From positions 31,178,501-31,242,500 of the forward strand of contig JAPTOF010000002.1 of assembly GCA_028554755.1 (NCBI GenBank): 64,000 nucleotides of DNA. The letters run 5' to 3'. Positions 11,271 to 23,122 of the stretch are shown one piece after another. The translations under genes and the position numbers were made by a program. Every line of letters starts with the position of its first letter. The stretch's first letter is position 1. Below the pieces are notes generated by a model, which ran no database searches, had not been told where the DNA came from, and saw only the letters and a program-made list of their open reading frames with translations. Source of the stretch: Cordia subcordata. Lineage: Eukaryota > Streptophyta > Magnoliopsida > Boraginales > Cordiaceae.

Positions 11271-14200
11271 ATGGTGGAAACTGGTAACCACAACCACCTG
11301 CCACCGCCGCCTCAAGCGGCTCCGCCACCAGTAGCAGTGCCTCTTGGTGCAGCCAGGGGGCCCACCTTCCCACCTGCAGAACAACTGCTTCAGCTCAACT
11401 ATTGCATCCACTCTAATCCTTCTTGGCGTTAGTACTCTATACTTGAATCTTGATATTTTTCCATCTCATACATGCAGGCTCATTTTTTTATTAGAATTTT
11501 TTAGTCATTTTCTTTATGATTTTGAGCTTTAAATTATTGCTGCTTAAAGGGTTTGTCGAGCGGTGTTCTCTATGTTGAAAAGGGCTTACCACTTCCCCCT
11601 CCCCCCCCCCCCCCCCGACCTTTTGATACGAGTATCTGACATGCATGTCTATGTGAAAAGGCTTTATCTTTAATTTATGCCTAGGCTTTTAAATTAGATT
11701 ATTCTAGTTTAGTTTGACTAGGGTATCAAATTATCAAATCTACTTTGTCTTTCTAATTCAAGTTCTTCAAGCTAAGTGCATCAACTCAGTTCTACTTGAT
11801 TATTCTATATAGATGCGTTTATGTATCTAAGTAAGTCACTTTCAGTGATGACATAAGTGGAATCTTGAGATAGTACCTTTTCCATGTCCCTGGTAGAATC
11901 AATGCCAACTTTTCAACTTTCCTAGTCGTTTTGTAAAATTTTGAAGCTAATTTATTTTCTGGGGTTTCCCTTTTGGTGGATAATCAAGTTGGATAGCTTC
12001 ATCTTGCAGCACAAACAGTTTTGCTTGCTTTCCAGCACTATATTGTTATGCTCGGAACTACGGTGATGATTTCCACCATGCTTGTCCCTAAAATGGGTGG
12101 AGGGCCTGTAAGTTTCGCCAACACCTCCCTAGGAAGACATGATCAGTGAGAAAAGGTTCGGTGTAGTACGAGGTGTCCTAAGATTTTATTAATCCTGTGG
12201 CAGGGTGATACGGCTAGAGTGATTCAAGCATTGCTTTTTATGTCCGGAGTGAATACCCTTTTGCAAACTTTACTTGGCACAAGGCTCCCCACAGTAATGG
12301 GTCCATCATTTGCTTATTATATATCAGTTATGTCGGTCATCAACGATCTTTCAGATAGTAACTTCACAACGGAGCACCAGGTATGCAAATCTTATAATCA
12401 GCGTTATTCTACCCAATTGTAACTGTTGAAAAATATTTCGATTATTAATATATTTTCTTATTTTATAGCACTAGATTAGACAATCGTATAGATTAGGTAA
12501 CTAATCCAATTGGTTCCTTTATTATTCTAGCTTTAAGTCTTGCTCTCCAAGTTACCTTATTAGTCTAGATTTTAGTCTTGCTTACCAAGTTATCTTATTA
12601 GTCTAGCTTGTAGTCTTGGCTACTAAGTTATGAGCCCTATAATGGGTCATTCTATTTGTATTTACACAATATTAAAATTTCACAATATAGTCTTTATGAG
12701 TCCTTATTTTCGAGAACCACTGTTGGTGGTGACTCCAACCTTCTTCAACTTTTTCATATGTTCTCCTTATATTTTATCCTTTCTATTTTATATATATTTT
12801 TTCACATGGTATCAGAGCCACCATCCTGGTGGCGCATGTCATTGTTATTTTGTTGTTCTCACCACTATTCCGCTGCAGTCTTATTTAGACCATTCTGGTC
12901 TCGGTTCTTGGTTTGTTGGTTTTTTTGCTTTAGCTCTTATGAGCTTTTGATTCTCGATTCTTGGCTATTCTTTATTTTGCGAGATTTTTGCTTTAACTCG
13001 TTCGAGGTCAATCCCATTCTTGGTTGTTTTTGGTTCTCGGCATTTGTGGCTATTCTTGGTTCTTTGGCTCGTTTGAGCATTTGTTCTTAGTTCTTGGCTC
13101 GTATGCGCACTATTCCTAGTTGTTCCTGGTTCTTTGGCTCGTTTGAGCATGTATTCTTAGTTTTTGGCTCGTTTGAGCAGCTGTTTTTGGTTGTTAGCAT
13201 TCTTGGCGTTCTTGTGGTTGTTGCAGGATTCTTGCTTTGGCTTTGGTTGATCTTAATCCCATTATTGGCATTCTTGATATTTATTCTTGGAAATTACCAT
13301 TGATGTACTTTCGATTTCAGTTGTCGCTCGGTTCAAATCTTGCTCGGTTTGATTCTCGATTCTCGCTTCTCGCTTCTCGCTTAATTCAAGATCAATTAAG
13401 AGACTACTCAGCAATTCGGTTATCAAACTCAAGTTGGTGTTTGTTAGACCACTTGAGTTCTCAGCAATTCGGTTATCAAACTCAAGTTGGTGTTTGTTAG
13501 ACCACTTGAGTTTGGGGAGAGCTGTTGAAAAATATTTTGATTATTATTGTATTTACTTATTTTATAGCACTAGATTAGGCAATAGTATAAATTAGGTAAT
13601 TAATCTAATTGGTTTTCCTTATTATTCTAGCTTTTAGTCTTGTTCTCCAAGTTATCTTATTAGTCTAGATTCTAGTCTTGTTCACCAAGTTATCTTATTA
13701 GTCTAGATTCTAGTCTTGTTCACCAAGTTATCTTATTAGTCTAGATTCTAGTCTTGTTCACCAAGTTATCTTATTAGTCTAGATTCTAGTCTTGTTCACC
13801 AAGTTATCTTAGTAGTCTAGCTTGTAGTCTTGGTTACCAAGTTATGAGGCCTATAAATAAGTCATTTTATTTGTATTTACATAATATCAAGATTTCATAA
13901 TGTAGTCTTTGTGAGTCTTTATTTTCTAGGGCCACCGTTGGTGGTGGCTCCAACCATCTTCTACTTTTTCATATGTTCTCGTCATATTTTATCCTTTCTA
14001 TTTTATATATATTTTTTTCACGGTGACCTTATATGCTTTTAAGACAATACTGTGATTATGTTTCCTCTATCTTTTCATTGTTTTATCCATGTTCTGGTGG
14101 AATAGGATTCAGATAATAGAATTCATATTTAAATTGTTTAAACAATTATCACATTAAATAAAGCATTAATGACTTTCTTCCTGCTTGTGTTTCTAGTGCC

Positions 14201-17200
14201 TTGGCATTAGCACTCAAACATCATATCAGAAATAGGGATGTGGCCATTAACAATTTTCTATGTCACCCACAAATTTCCATTTGACCTTTTGTCTAAGCAC
14301 ATTCCTTTTCCTGATTATACTGTTTATACCTAAACAGTGTTTTTCAAAAACCATATATCTTTTGTAAATTAATGAAACCTAATAGTGGTATTGATGTAAA
14401 GTTCATGACTTACAGGAAGAGAGAAATGGTGGTTTACATCAATTTGTAATGCATATATATCATCTTGATAATTGACTAAACCTATTCCATCAATTTTAAA
14501 AGTAGTTTGATAAGGTAAACATGAAGTCATAAGATATTTTCTGTGATAGGATGAATGCATCCAAGCATCAAAAATCAAGAATAGTCATGGCCAAGCTAAT
14601 TGGTGCAAATCCATATACGAGCAGTCAACGCCACATTGGTCATCGGTTGAGGATATCATATAGTATCTGAATTGTATAGAATACTGATTTATTCAATGGT
14701 GTTGATGAACATGTCCCATTTCTTGGCAGTCAATACTGAGTGCAATCTATTCCTCAATCAGTTGGAGGTCATTAGGGTGCTTAATTCAAAAGTCTTTAAT
14801 TGTTTTATATCCTGCCAGTCATTTGATATAGCATGCCTATTTCTGATGCTTCTAAATGATGTATTTTGTCTCACTGCTCTAGTATAATGCTTGCAGAGAT
14901 TTACTCATACGATGAGAGCTATTCAAGGATCTCTAATTGTCTCTTCCTTCGTCAATATTATTGTTGGATATGGCAAGGTCTGGGGAAATCTTACAAGGTA
15001 TACATTCATTTTTTTATCATGTCCTCTTTGTAATGTTTCTCTCCATTACTTCTTATTTTCTAGTTCGACTTCAAGTGATGCATCTTCACTGCAGATTGTT
15101 CAGTCCTGTCATGATAGTGCCATTGGTTTGCGTCGTAGGCCTTGGACTGTTTGCTAGGGGATTTCCTCAGGTATACATGCATTTCCTTGACAGTTTCTGT
15201 GACATTAAATTGGAAAATTATTATGTTCTTATCTGGTTCCATATGTGCTCTGCAGCTTGGCAATTGTGTGGAGATTGGCTTGCCGATGCTAGTTTTACTG
15301 GTTATTTGCCAGCAAGTAATGCAGTTTGTAAATTGTTTTATTGATAATTTCCATTGTTTGAGATAATTTCTGAAGTATACACATAAATGGGCTGCAGTAT
15401 CTACAGCGGGTCCATCATTCTGCACATTCCATAGTCGAGAGGTTTGCTTTGCTTGTCTGCATTGCTATTGTCTGGGCTTTTGCTGCTATTCTTACAGTCT
15501 CCGGTGCTTACAAAAATGCACGGCAGCAAACTCAGCAGAGTTGCCGCACAGACCGATCATTTCTCATGTCATCTGCCCCATGGTAGTGTAAAAAATCTTT
15601 AAGAAGTCTGGTTTTAGTATTGTAGTTTCTTCTGGTACTTTCTCCTGATGTTGCTTCATAACAGGATCAAGATTCCATACCCTTTCCAGTGGGGTACCCC
15701 AATATTCAGAGCAAGCCATGTCTTTGGAATGATGGGGGCTGCTATTGTTTCATCAGCAGAGGTGCGGTTGCTACCTTCATTTAACTTAAGAGGATAGTAT
15801 TTCATTTCTCTGGTTTTCTTTTCTGGGCATATGAATAACCTGCTGATTTGGATTTAAGAGATTTAAATACTCCTCATGCTATTTAATGAATATCACAACA
15901 CATTGATGGTGTAGTATTGACAGTAATCAAATTTAATGACAAAATAGGAATTGCATAAAATATATGAGCCTGATGCAACAAGTTCTCTGGAATTATGTTG
16001 AGAGAACGTATTGTTCATTTATCTGCCTCTTTACTTACATAATATTGTTATGATGCAGTCCACTGGAGCATTCTATGCTGCGTCACGGCTTGCAGGAGCT
16101 ACACTCCCTCCATCTTATGTGCTCAGCCGGAGTATTGGTTTGCAGGTTATTGCAGTTGCTGAATTTGCAACATTATTTTTCGACTTCTAGTTCTATTCCT
16201 CCTTGGATTCTCCTTCAGATTTTGCAATTTGGAAATGCTCTATTATGTGAAAAGCCACGTAAAACTTGCAATCCGTCTCTGCACAGGGTGTAGGCCAGCT
16301 ACTCGAAGGAATATTTGGTGCTCCAGTTGGTACTACTGCATCTGTGTAAGAAAAGCCCATGTCCCTTCAATATATGGAGATCCTTGTTTTCTGCAAATGT
16401 TGTTTAGATGGTTATTCTGATGTTGAATCTGAAATGAATACATGCCTAAACGTGAGAATGTAATGTGAGTTTGAAGTGATCAGCATATTGTCATCATATG
16501 TGCGCTGTGACACAAACTGGTGTGGGGTTTTTGACATGTACATTGATATATCCAAATTTGCTTAATATGTGGATGTAAAGTAGCCAAATCTTGTAATCGT
16601 GTCCATATATGACCCATGATCCAAACTTATGATTGAGATGTTTGCAAGCTTCATTGATGAACTTTTAGGCTATACTGAGCTAAATAGCCAAACACAGACT
16701 GAGAAAATAATAGAGAAGAGAAAGTTTATGTTGAAGTGTAGTCCATACTTCTTTTGCCGTGTCTAGATGAAAGACTTGAGAAAGAACTGCAGAGGTCATA
16801 GTTGTGAACAAACAAGATTTTAAGTATTCATCCTCTGTAGTCCATTTGTCATAGGCTGGATTCAGAATCAATGTGCCAGTAGCATCTGTTATCACCTTTG
16901 GTGGACAGGTTGCTCTTTCAGTCAAATGATCAAGCATCTTGCCTGCTTTCACTACACCGTAGACTTGTGATCTCCACATAGGAAAATTAGTGTTGTCAAG
17001 CTTGTGATGAGAATCTTCAGTCCAAAAGGTAAAACCTCAGAGATTTCAGCAGTTGATGAAGATGCCATAGTTGATGAGCCGAACTTGGCGCAAGGGAGAA
17101 GAGGTAGGAATTTCTGATGAGAGGAGAAGTTGAAAAACTGAATCGGTAGAAGTGATCGCACTAAGGAGAGGAGGCTTCGAGTGGTATTTGAGTTGATATG

Positions 17201-18767
17201 GAAGCTTGGAGATGGAGGTTTCATGGAGATCTCTGGTGAAGAAACCCTAGAGTTAGGGTTTCAGTTTGTGTTGAGCACTGTGTATTGGGGGGGGGGGGGT
17301 GTGAAAAGGGAGAGTCTTGGAGTGTTTCCTAACTCTGATTACCATGAGAAAATAATAGAGAAGAGAGAGTTTTAGATGATCTCATTATTTCTGAATGAAT
17401 GATTGCATAGGTAGGTCAGGGTATTTATAGCCAGGTTTATAACCTCCTCTAACACGAACTATGCTAACTCCCTAACTAACCCTCACATCAGCAGAACTAA
17501 CTCTGACATAAGCAGTTACATATATATCTCTCTAGATCCTTCTAGATTCCTAGCTTACTCCTTATCACAGACCTTATACACAAGTAAAAACAAAGGATGA
17601 ATTTTCCCTGCATTTTGAGGTATCCAATGATTGCTGGTGAACTGTTTTCTTCACTAAATCCTGTTGCGACCACAGAGTTACTGCAATGCATCAAAGCAAC
17701 CATGGATCATTATTCTGGATATTGTTAAGATGGCACAATTATCAATATGTTTGTTTGTTAGGGGTTGCTGGTCTTCTTTCAGCATGTATCTTTGAATAAC
17801 CGTGCTTATGGTGGCTTTTTGTTGTTGTGATATTCTTTGTTTTTGTCTTGGCTGTTGATTATACATCCGCGATTGCAGTGAAAACGTTGGCCTTCTTGGG
17901 CTTACTCGAGTAGGCAGCAGAAGAGTGGTGCAAATCTCAACAGCTTTCATGATCTTCTTCTCAATATTTGGTTTAGACCTCTTATCTCTTTTTGGTCCAC
18001 TCCGATTTTTGTGGTTATCAACTGTGGAGGAGTTTCCACGGCTAATCATGGTTCCAAAATCTTGGTGTTTCAGGAAAATTTGGAGCCTTCTTTGCATCAA
18101 TTCCCTTGCCAATATTTGCTGCGATATACTGTGTCTTATATGGTATTGTCGGTAAGTGCTTTTGCTGTCATTGCAACAACTTTGCCTTGTAATTTCCCGT
18201 AAATGATGCTGTACCTTTTCATGCTTAATATCTGCAGCTGCAATTGGAATTTCGTTTTCCCAATTTGCAAATAACAATTCTATGAGGAATATCTATGTGT
18301 TGGGGCTGTCTCTCTTTCTGGGGATATCAATTCCACAATATTTTGTGATGAATACTGATGTGGCTGGCCATGGACCTGTTCGAACCGAGGCTGGATGGGT
18401 AAGATTCCCTATGGTTTGCTTATTTTCATAAAACATTTCAATGGTCAAAATACAAATTTATCATTCATTGAGGTAACTTGAGCGAATATCATTTCTTTCT
18501 CTGATATTGTAGACATACGTTGATCGTTTTCTAATGTGTTGCTTGCAGTTCAATGACATATTGAATACAATTTTCTCTTCGTCTCCTACCGTAGCGATAA
18601 TAGTTGGAACACTTGTAGACAACACACTTCAAGCAAGGCATACAAGTGACGAAAGAGGCATCCCGTGGTTCATGCCCTTCCACCACAGGAAGGGAGACAG
18701 CAGAAATGAGGAATTTTACAGCTATCCTCTTAGAATAAATGAATACATCCCAACCAGATTTCTCTGA
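11271..18767 (+). CDS. Nucleobase-ascorbate transporter (NAT/NCS2 family)
   Basis: Fourteen exons: 11271-11427, 12010-12107, 12204-12380, 14897-14997, 15095-15170, 15256-15315, 15398-15582, 15665-15761, 16059-16145, 16287-16345, 17879-17970, 18074-18151, 18238-18398 and 18549-18767. All phases close, giving 548 residues, normal for plant NATs. The protein is a polytopic membrane carrier of the uracil-xanthine permease fold; plant members are placed at the plasma membrane and move purines and uracil, but the substrate here is not deducible. Evidence includes a Pro-rich N-terminus, LLAFQHYIVMLGTT in TM1 with the conserved QH pair, LLGTRLPTVMG, and the NAT signature ENVGLLGLTRVGSRRV in exon 11. 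The C-terminus is PLRINEYIPTRFL, typical of the plant clade. Introns 3 and 10 are swollen by LTR elements. The gene is convergent with the NLR downstream. Confidence 0.94.
11594..11616 (+). repeat. Poly-C tract in transporter intron 1
   Basis: CCCCCTCCCCCCCCCCCCCCCC is a near-pure cytosine run of about 22 bases, likely to be length-variable. Confidence 0.85.
12424..12806 (+). repeat. Left LTR of the intronic retroelement
   Basis: 383 bp; contains three copies of a 38-bp unit (TTATTAGTCTAGATTTTAGT-like) between about 12530 and 12635. Confidence 0.85.
12807..12819 (+). other. Primer-binding site (tRNA-Met)
   Basis: TGGTATCAGAGCC, complementary to the 3' end of initiator tRNA-Met, abuts the left LTR. 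Confidence 0.85.
13411..13516 (+). repeat. 53-bp tandem duplication in the element interior
   Basis: GCAATTCGGTTATCAAACTC begins each of two essentially identical copies, at 13411 and 13464, just before the purine tract and right LTR. Confidence 0.85.
13523..14022 (+). repeat. Right LTR of the intronic retroelement
   Basis: 500 bp; contains six copies of the 38-bp unit against three in the left LTR. The three extra units account for 114 of the 117-bp length difference. Confidence 0.85.
16700..17567 (-). mobile_element. Truncated copia-type LTR retrotransposon in transporter intron 10
   Basis: Perfect 5-bp duplications CAGAC flank the insert (16695-16699 and 17568-17572). Read on the minus strand, a complete 223-bp LTR runs 17567 to 17345 (TGATAAGGAG ... 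TTATTTTCTCA). TGGTAATCAGAG, a degenerate tRNA-Met primer site, overlaps its end, and gag-like sequence follows. Around 16980-16730 that sequence reads MWRSQVYGVVKAGKMLDHL and then KEVWTTLQHKL, as in the copia gag N-terminus. The gag stops abruptly and only the last 27 bp of a second LTR remain (16726-16700). The rest of the internal domain and the 3' LTR were deleted. A 13-G run lies at 17287-17299. Confidence 0.8.
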
Positions 18768-19593
18768 AAACTTTTTAATGGTTGTATAGTACTCATGATG
18801 CAAATTATAGATTTTATATTTTATAATATGTATCCAAGTTTCTTTTGTGGTTACTCATCCTCCATTATTTTGAAAAATTGTGTTCTGTTTGATCCGCATT
18901 TCCTGAAATTTGAAACAACTTAGGAAGGGGATTGAATTTGAAACAACTTAGGAAGGGGGGGGCTTGAACCTTGTTAAGATTTGGTTGGTTCTGCAAAAAC
19001 CTTGTACAGAAGATTGCAGGCAGGGTGCTAATCAAGTTATGGGGCAGTGGGGTAACAACTATCAAATATTCATACAATTATCGTGTTATATCAAGAGTCT
19101 GGATCCGCTTGACTTTTGAAGCTTTTTTACTTCCTGTAATGCCTGCAAAACCTGAAACCAAGAATGGTTGAATGCAACTCAGTGACCCTGCATGCATATT
19201 CTACTTAAAAGAAAACGTAAATCACTAAAATGTTACACGGAAGACACTGGAAAATTATTTATTAATGTGCTTAGCTTACACGGCAGTAAGTTATGCATCT
19301 ACGGTCCATGGTGTGACAGATGCAGACTGCAGACATACAATTCAACCTGCGCTGCATTTGCTACGATTTCCTCCAATTTCATTGTTGCACCATGTCTTGA
19401 TAGCGGGGGCGGTTACAGAGCCATAAAAATGGCAGAGCACATGTAGAATTTACTATGTAGGAAGCCATAATGATGATCTGAAGGGTTTCTGGCAAAGATC
19501 ATGTGGAATTTACCACTTAGAAAGCCATGAAGACTGATATGAAGGGCCCTGCTCATAGGGTGCTGCTAGTGAAAAAAGAAATTGTAGAAGATG
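18768..19593. other. Intergenic DNA between convergent transporter and NLR genes
   Basis: Should hold both 3' UTRs. A 24-bp direct repeat, AATTTGAAACAACTTAGGAA plus GGGG, occurs at 18907-18930 and 18935-18958. No gene was recognised. Confidence 0.5.
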
Positions 19594-22500
19594 CTACTCA
19601 GAGAGCCAATCAAGAGTAAAGCATTCCTTTGCAACCTGCACGCACAGGCCTGATATAGCCTGCTCCACATCTTTCCAAAGCCATGAAACCTCTTCGTCGC
19701 AAATCACAATACACAAAGACTGCAGTGAAGTGACAGATCTGGGCAAGTCTTCGATTTGCAGGCACTCCCTCATATCTATCTTCTCCAGTCTTTTACATCC
19801 TCCAATCTCCTCAGGAAGGCACTCCAAGTTTACACATTGAGAAATGTCTAAATACTTTAACCAAACCAGATTACCAATGCCTGGGGGAAGTTCCTGGAGA
19901 TTTGGACAAGCATATATCCTCAGAATTTGTAGAGAATGCATGATTCCTAAATCAGCTGGTAGTTCCTGAAGACTGTCACAGTTGGTAATACTCAGGCTCC
20001 TAAGCGTATGCATCCGGCAAATGCTTGACGGCAGCTCAGTCAAGTTAATGCAGTGATCCATTGTGAACTCTGAAAGACAAGGGAAAAGCTTGGGCAGGTC
20101 TATGACAGACTCATCAAAGCTGTCCTTGACATTGCAGAGGATTAAAGATATCTTTCTTAAACTTTTCAGGGGTTTTGTGGTGTCGGGTAGGTGAGGGACG
20201 GATACCTTTTCAAGCCAGAGGCTTCTTAGGTTGGTTAAATTGGTGAAGATTGATAAATTGTGAAGAATGGCATCAGAGGTGCCGTGGTTTATTATGATTA
20301 ATGCCCTGAGCTTTGGCATGTTATCAATAAAAGGAGGCAAGAAGTATTGACTCGATGAGAAGTTGAGGATGAGAACTTCTGCTTTCGGACAATCCATTTG
20401 GAACCACTCCATCTCTCCCATTTCACCTGCATTCGTGAGTTCAAAGCATAAACTTCTTCATACATCAATTACAAGTTGTTTCAGTACTGCCTCGATTTCA
20501 TCTTGAACATTATCTCACTAATTTTTAGTTTTGGTATTCTTTTGCTCTTTTCTAGTGTATTCATTGGACCATCACTAGACTATGGCATAATAGACTCAGA
20601 AAGATGATTCATTTGGATAACTCAAAAACTTCAAACATGATTCAACCAGTGTATGGTTGAATTATGATGTATATAACTGGTCACGGAGAGATTACCTGTG
20701 TGCACTGAAATAACTTGTGCATTAAATGACTGATCTGCATTCCTCTCCCACTCTCTAGGGAGCCCTGCTTCTCTCCTCGGCATAAGCAATCGCTTTCTCT
20801 TGTTTATGTGATCTAGATTGATTAAATGAATCGCGAGGTCCCTTAGAACATCATGCTGAGATACTGAAATTTCGTAGTAACTGCTATACATGTCCCCAGC
20901 CCTGCAAAAGTAAGAATGGCAAAGTCTTTCAGAATACATTTTACAAAACAAATTTTCGCCTTCCCCAGCAAAACAGGAAGAAAATCGTCATCAGATAAAA
21001 TTTGTGCCCACGTACCGTGCATCCTTGACTAGGGTGAGCAGATTTTTGTCTGAAAGCTCAACTAGAATGGCAAAAGCTTCTTCTTCATCAATATCATGTA
21101 ATTCCATCCACATATTAATAAGAACATCAAGAGGAATTCTCTTGTCCTCCGGAAAGCAACCTAAATCCAAGAAACACTCCCTAACCTTCCTGGGCAAATA
21201 ATCGATACTCGTCTTCATCCGCTCTAGCAACTGAGATTCATGAGAGTCACATATAGGTTCGCTATGCGATAGCCGGTTTTTTGCACCTCTCCAGAACAGC
21301 TCAGGCTGGTCCCTTAGGGAAGCTCCAATCACCTTAAGAGCCAATGGCAGGCCTTTACATTCATCCACAACCTACAAAAGCACTTCCATAAGCACAGGCA
21401 ATAGATAAGTCATTGACAGATATCTAGCCAAGTAAATTACCTGCTTCACCAGGTTCCTGTTGACGCCAAGAGGAGTGGACTCTTGTCCAAAAGCAAAGTG
21501 GCAGAATAGTGACATCGCTTCGTCTTCCCTAAGCAACTCTAACTCATAGGAGCAGTTGATAACTGTCTGGGAAAACTTGAAGCGCGAAACCACGAGGATT
21601 TTGCATCCCGGAACACTAACAAGAAGCTGTTCGAGCACCAGGAGGGACCAAACATCATCAAGAATAAGAAGTGTTTTCGTAACAACCCCCCCTTCATATT
21701 GTAGATTCCACTGCGGGAATATATTACCACTAGTAACCATTTGATTCCCAGTTACCATTCTCCAAATCTCCAGCCTCAACTGCTCCACATTTGGAGACTG
21801 AGACACGGTAAGGAAGAAAACCCTGTTGTTAAAGTAACCTGAAAAAAAAAAAGAGAAAAAGAATCCATTGATGACCTTCAGTTTAATCTATCACATGCTA
21901 ATTTTTTCCTTCTCATATAAGTCCCTGTTTCATGAACTTAATCCCATTTTCTTTCACCAACTCCCCAAATCAGGAAACAGGACATGTAAACTGCTTAACC
22001 AGATGTTAATATGACAATAGGAAATTAACAGCAGAGAAAAAAAAATTGAAAAATACTGGGAATCAGGGTGTAGAAACAAAGAAACAAACCAGAGAAAGAC
22101 GCAAGATGGAGACACAATTTAATGTGGTCTGGCCTCAGGCCTACAACTCCAACCACGGGCAGACACACGAGAATTCTACTATGAAACGAATGAATACATC
22201 ATGGAGAAAGGGTTCTCAGCTCGCGAGTCCTGCTCACTCAAGGTCTCGCTCTGTCTCACTCTCAGTCTCATGCACCAACCTATTACATTTAAGCTATATT
22301 CTCAAGAGTACACTTCATTCAGCTTGCTACTAATCAGTAACTAAACATACTTCAATAGATTAAATTGCCCCCAAAAGAAAATGATAACTAACAACAATTT
22401 CAACACATAATATACTTACTTCTAACTTGATCATCTTTGTAAATCTCTCTAGCCAAGGTGGTCTTCCCACTACCACCAATCCCACGTATCCCCACCACCT

Positions 22501-23122
22501 TCAACTCATCCCTACCCATCAGCATCTCCTTCACCTTCCTCTTCCCCATCTCCATCCCAACACCCAAACTCACCAAACTCCCCTCACACCACTTCTCCTC
22601 CTCCTCCACCCTCTTCACCGCCTCCCCTAACCACCCCCCCTGCTGTTCCACCCCTATCTTCATACCCCCAAGCCTCTGCTCCAACCTCGTCATCGTCCCA
22701 TCGATCCTATCAAACCTCTCGGCGATACACCCCACGTCCATCCTCACATGGTGCACGTCAGCGAACACATTCGCCGGCATGATGCTGTTGATGAACCGCG
22801 AGACATTTTTCTCAAACTTCTCCATCTTTCTCGCCAGCTGCAGGTTCTTGTAGACGTTCCACCTCGGAGAGTTGAGCACCTTCGTGCAGAGCTCATGGCC
22901 GTTCCGGAGGGTTTGAGAGAAGGCGTCGAGTTGTCTTTGCCGATGCTGTGGGAGCTCAACGCCGATGTTTTTAATTTCTTGGATGATGGGTTGGAGCTCG
23001 TACATGTAGGTGATGAGCTGCTCGGCGCTTGACTTGCAGAGTGTCGACTTTCTGCAGATGGCGAAGAGCTGCTTTAGCAGCTCGGTGGCGATCTCGCCGG
23101 CGAAGAAGTCCGTTACCGCCAT
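19594..23122 (-). CDS. ADR1-like: ADR1-type helper NLR (RPW8-NB-ARC-LRR)
   Basis: Five exons in transcript order: 23122-22420, 21838-21441, 21371-21016, 20901-20696 and 20426-19594. Phases close, giving 831 residues. The family acts downstream of sensor NLRs together with EDS1 complexes and forms calcium-permeable channels at the plasma membrane; this role is known for the family and inferred here. The N-terminal 150 residues form an RPW8-like helical domain (AVTDFFAGEIATELLKQLFAI). Then come the P-loop GIGGSGKTT (215-223), kinase-2 LLILDDVW, VVSRFKF, GLPLALK, and an MHD-equivalent QHDV. About 270 residues of LRR end the protein, with ADR1-characteristic segments PKAEVLILNFSS, YACPNLQELP and KYLDISQCVNL, finishing AKECFTLDWLSE. 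Intron positions match the RNL class. No frameshift or missing motif was found, so it looks functional. Confidence 0.93.
22061..22335 (-). repeat. Possible LTR fragment in NLR intron 1
   Basis: The intron holds a block less AT-rich than its surroundings with AATTTAATGTGGTCTGGCCT, a variant of the 'acgtggttcggcc' motif common in plant copia LTRs. The same motif occurs in the solo LTR at 62689-63195. Element ends and target duplications could not be found, so this is weak. Confidence 0.3.

Larger units (their letters stand above)
12424..14022 (+). mobile_element. Non-autonomous LTR retroelement (TRIM/LARD-like) in transporter intron 3
   Basis: The left LTR is 12424-12806 (383 bp) and the right LTR 13523-14022 (500 bp). 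Both start TGTTGAAAAATATTT; they end TTTTTTCACA and TTTTTTCACG. TGGTATCAGAGCC, the primer site for initiator tRNA-Met, follows the left LTR immediately (12807-12819). The purine-rich TTGGGGAGAGC directly precedes the right LTR. Flanks GTAAC (12419-12423) and GTGAC (14023-14027) look like a 5-bp target duplication with one change. The 716-bp interior carries no gag or pol, so the element must have moved in trans. It lies in the same orientation as the host gene and is simply spliced out with the intron. Confidence 0.85.

Noticed and set aside
12630..13500. Several plus-strand open frames of up to 144 codons in transporter intron 3
   Set aside because: They lie in the LTR and non-coding interior of the retroelement, are rich in Phe/Ser/Leu from T-rich DNA and contain no gag or pol motif.
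22427..23032. Plus-strand open frames up to 131 codons over NLR exon 1
   Set aside because: Antisense shadows of the GC-rich RPW8-encoding exon; Pro/Ser-rich with no motif.
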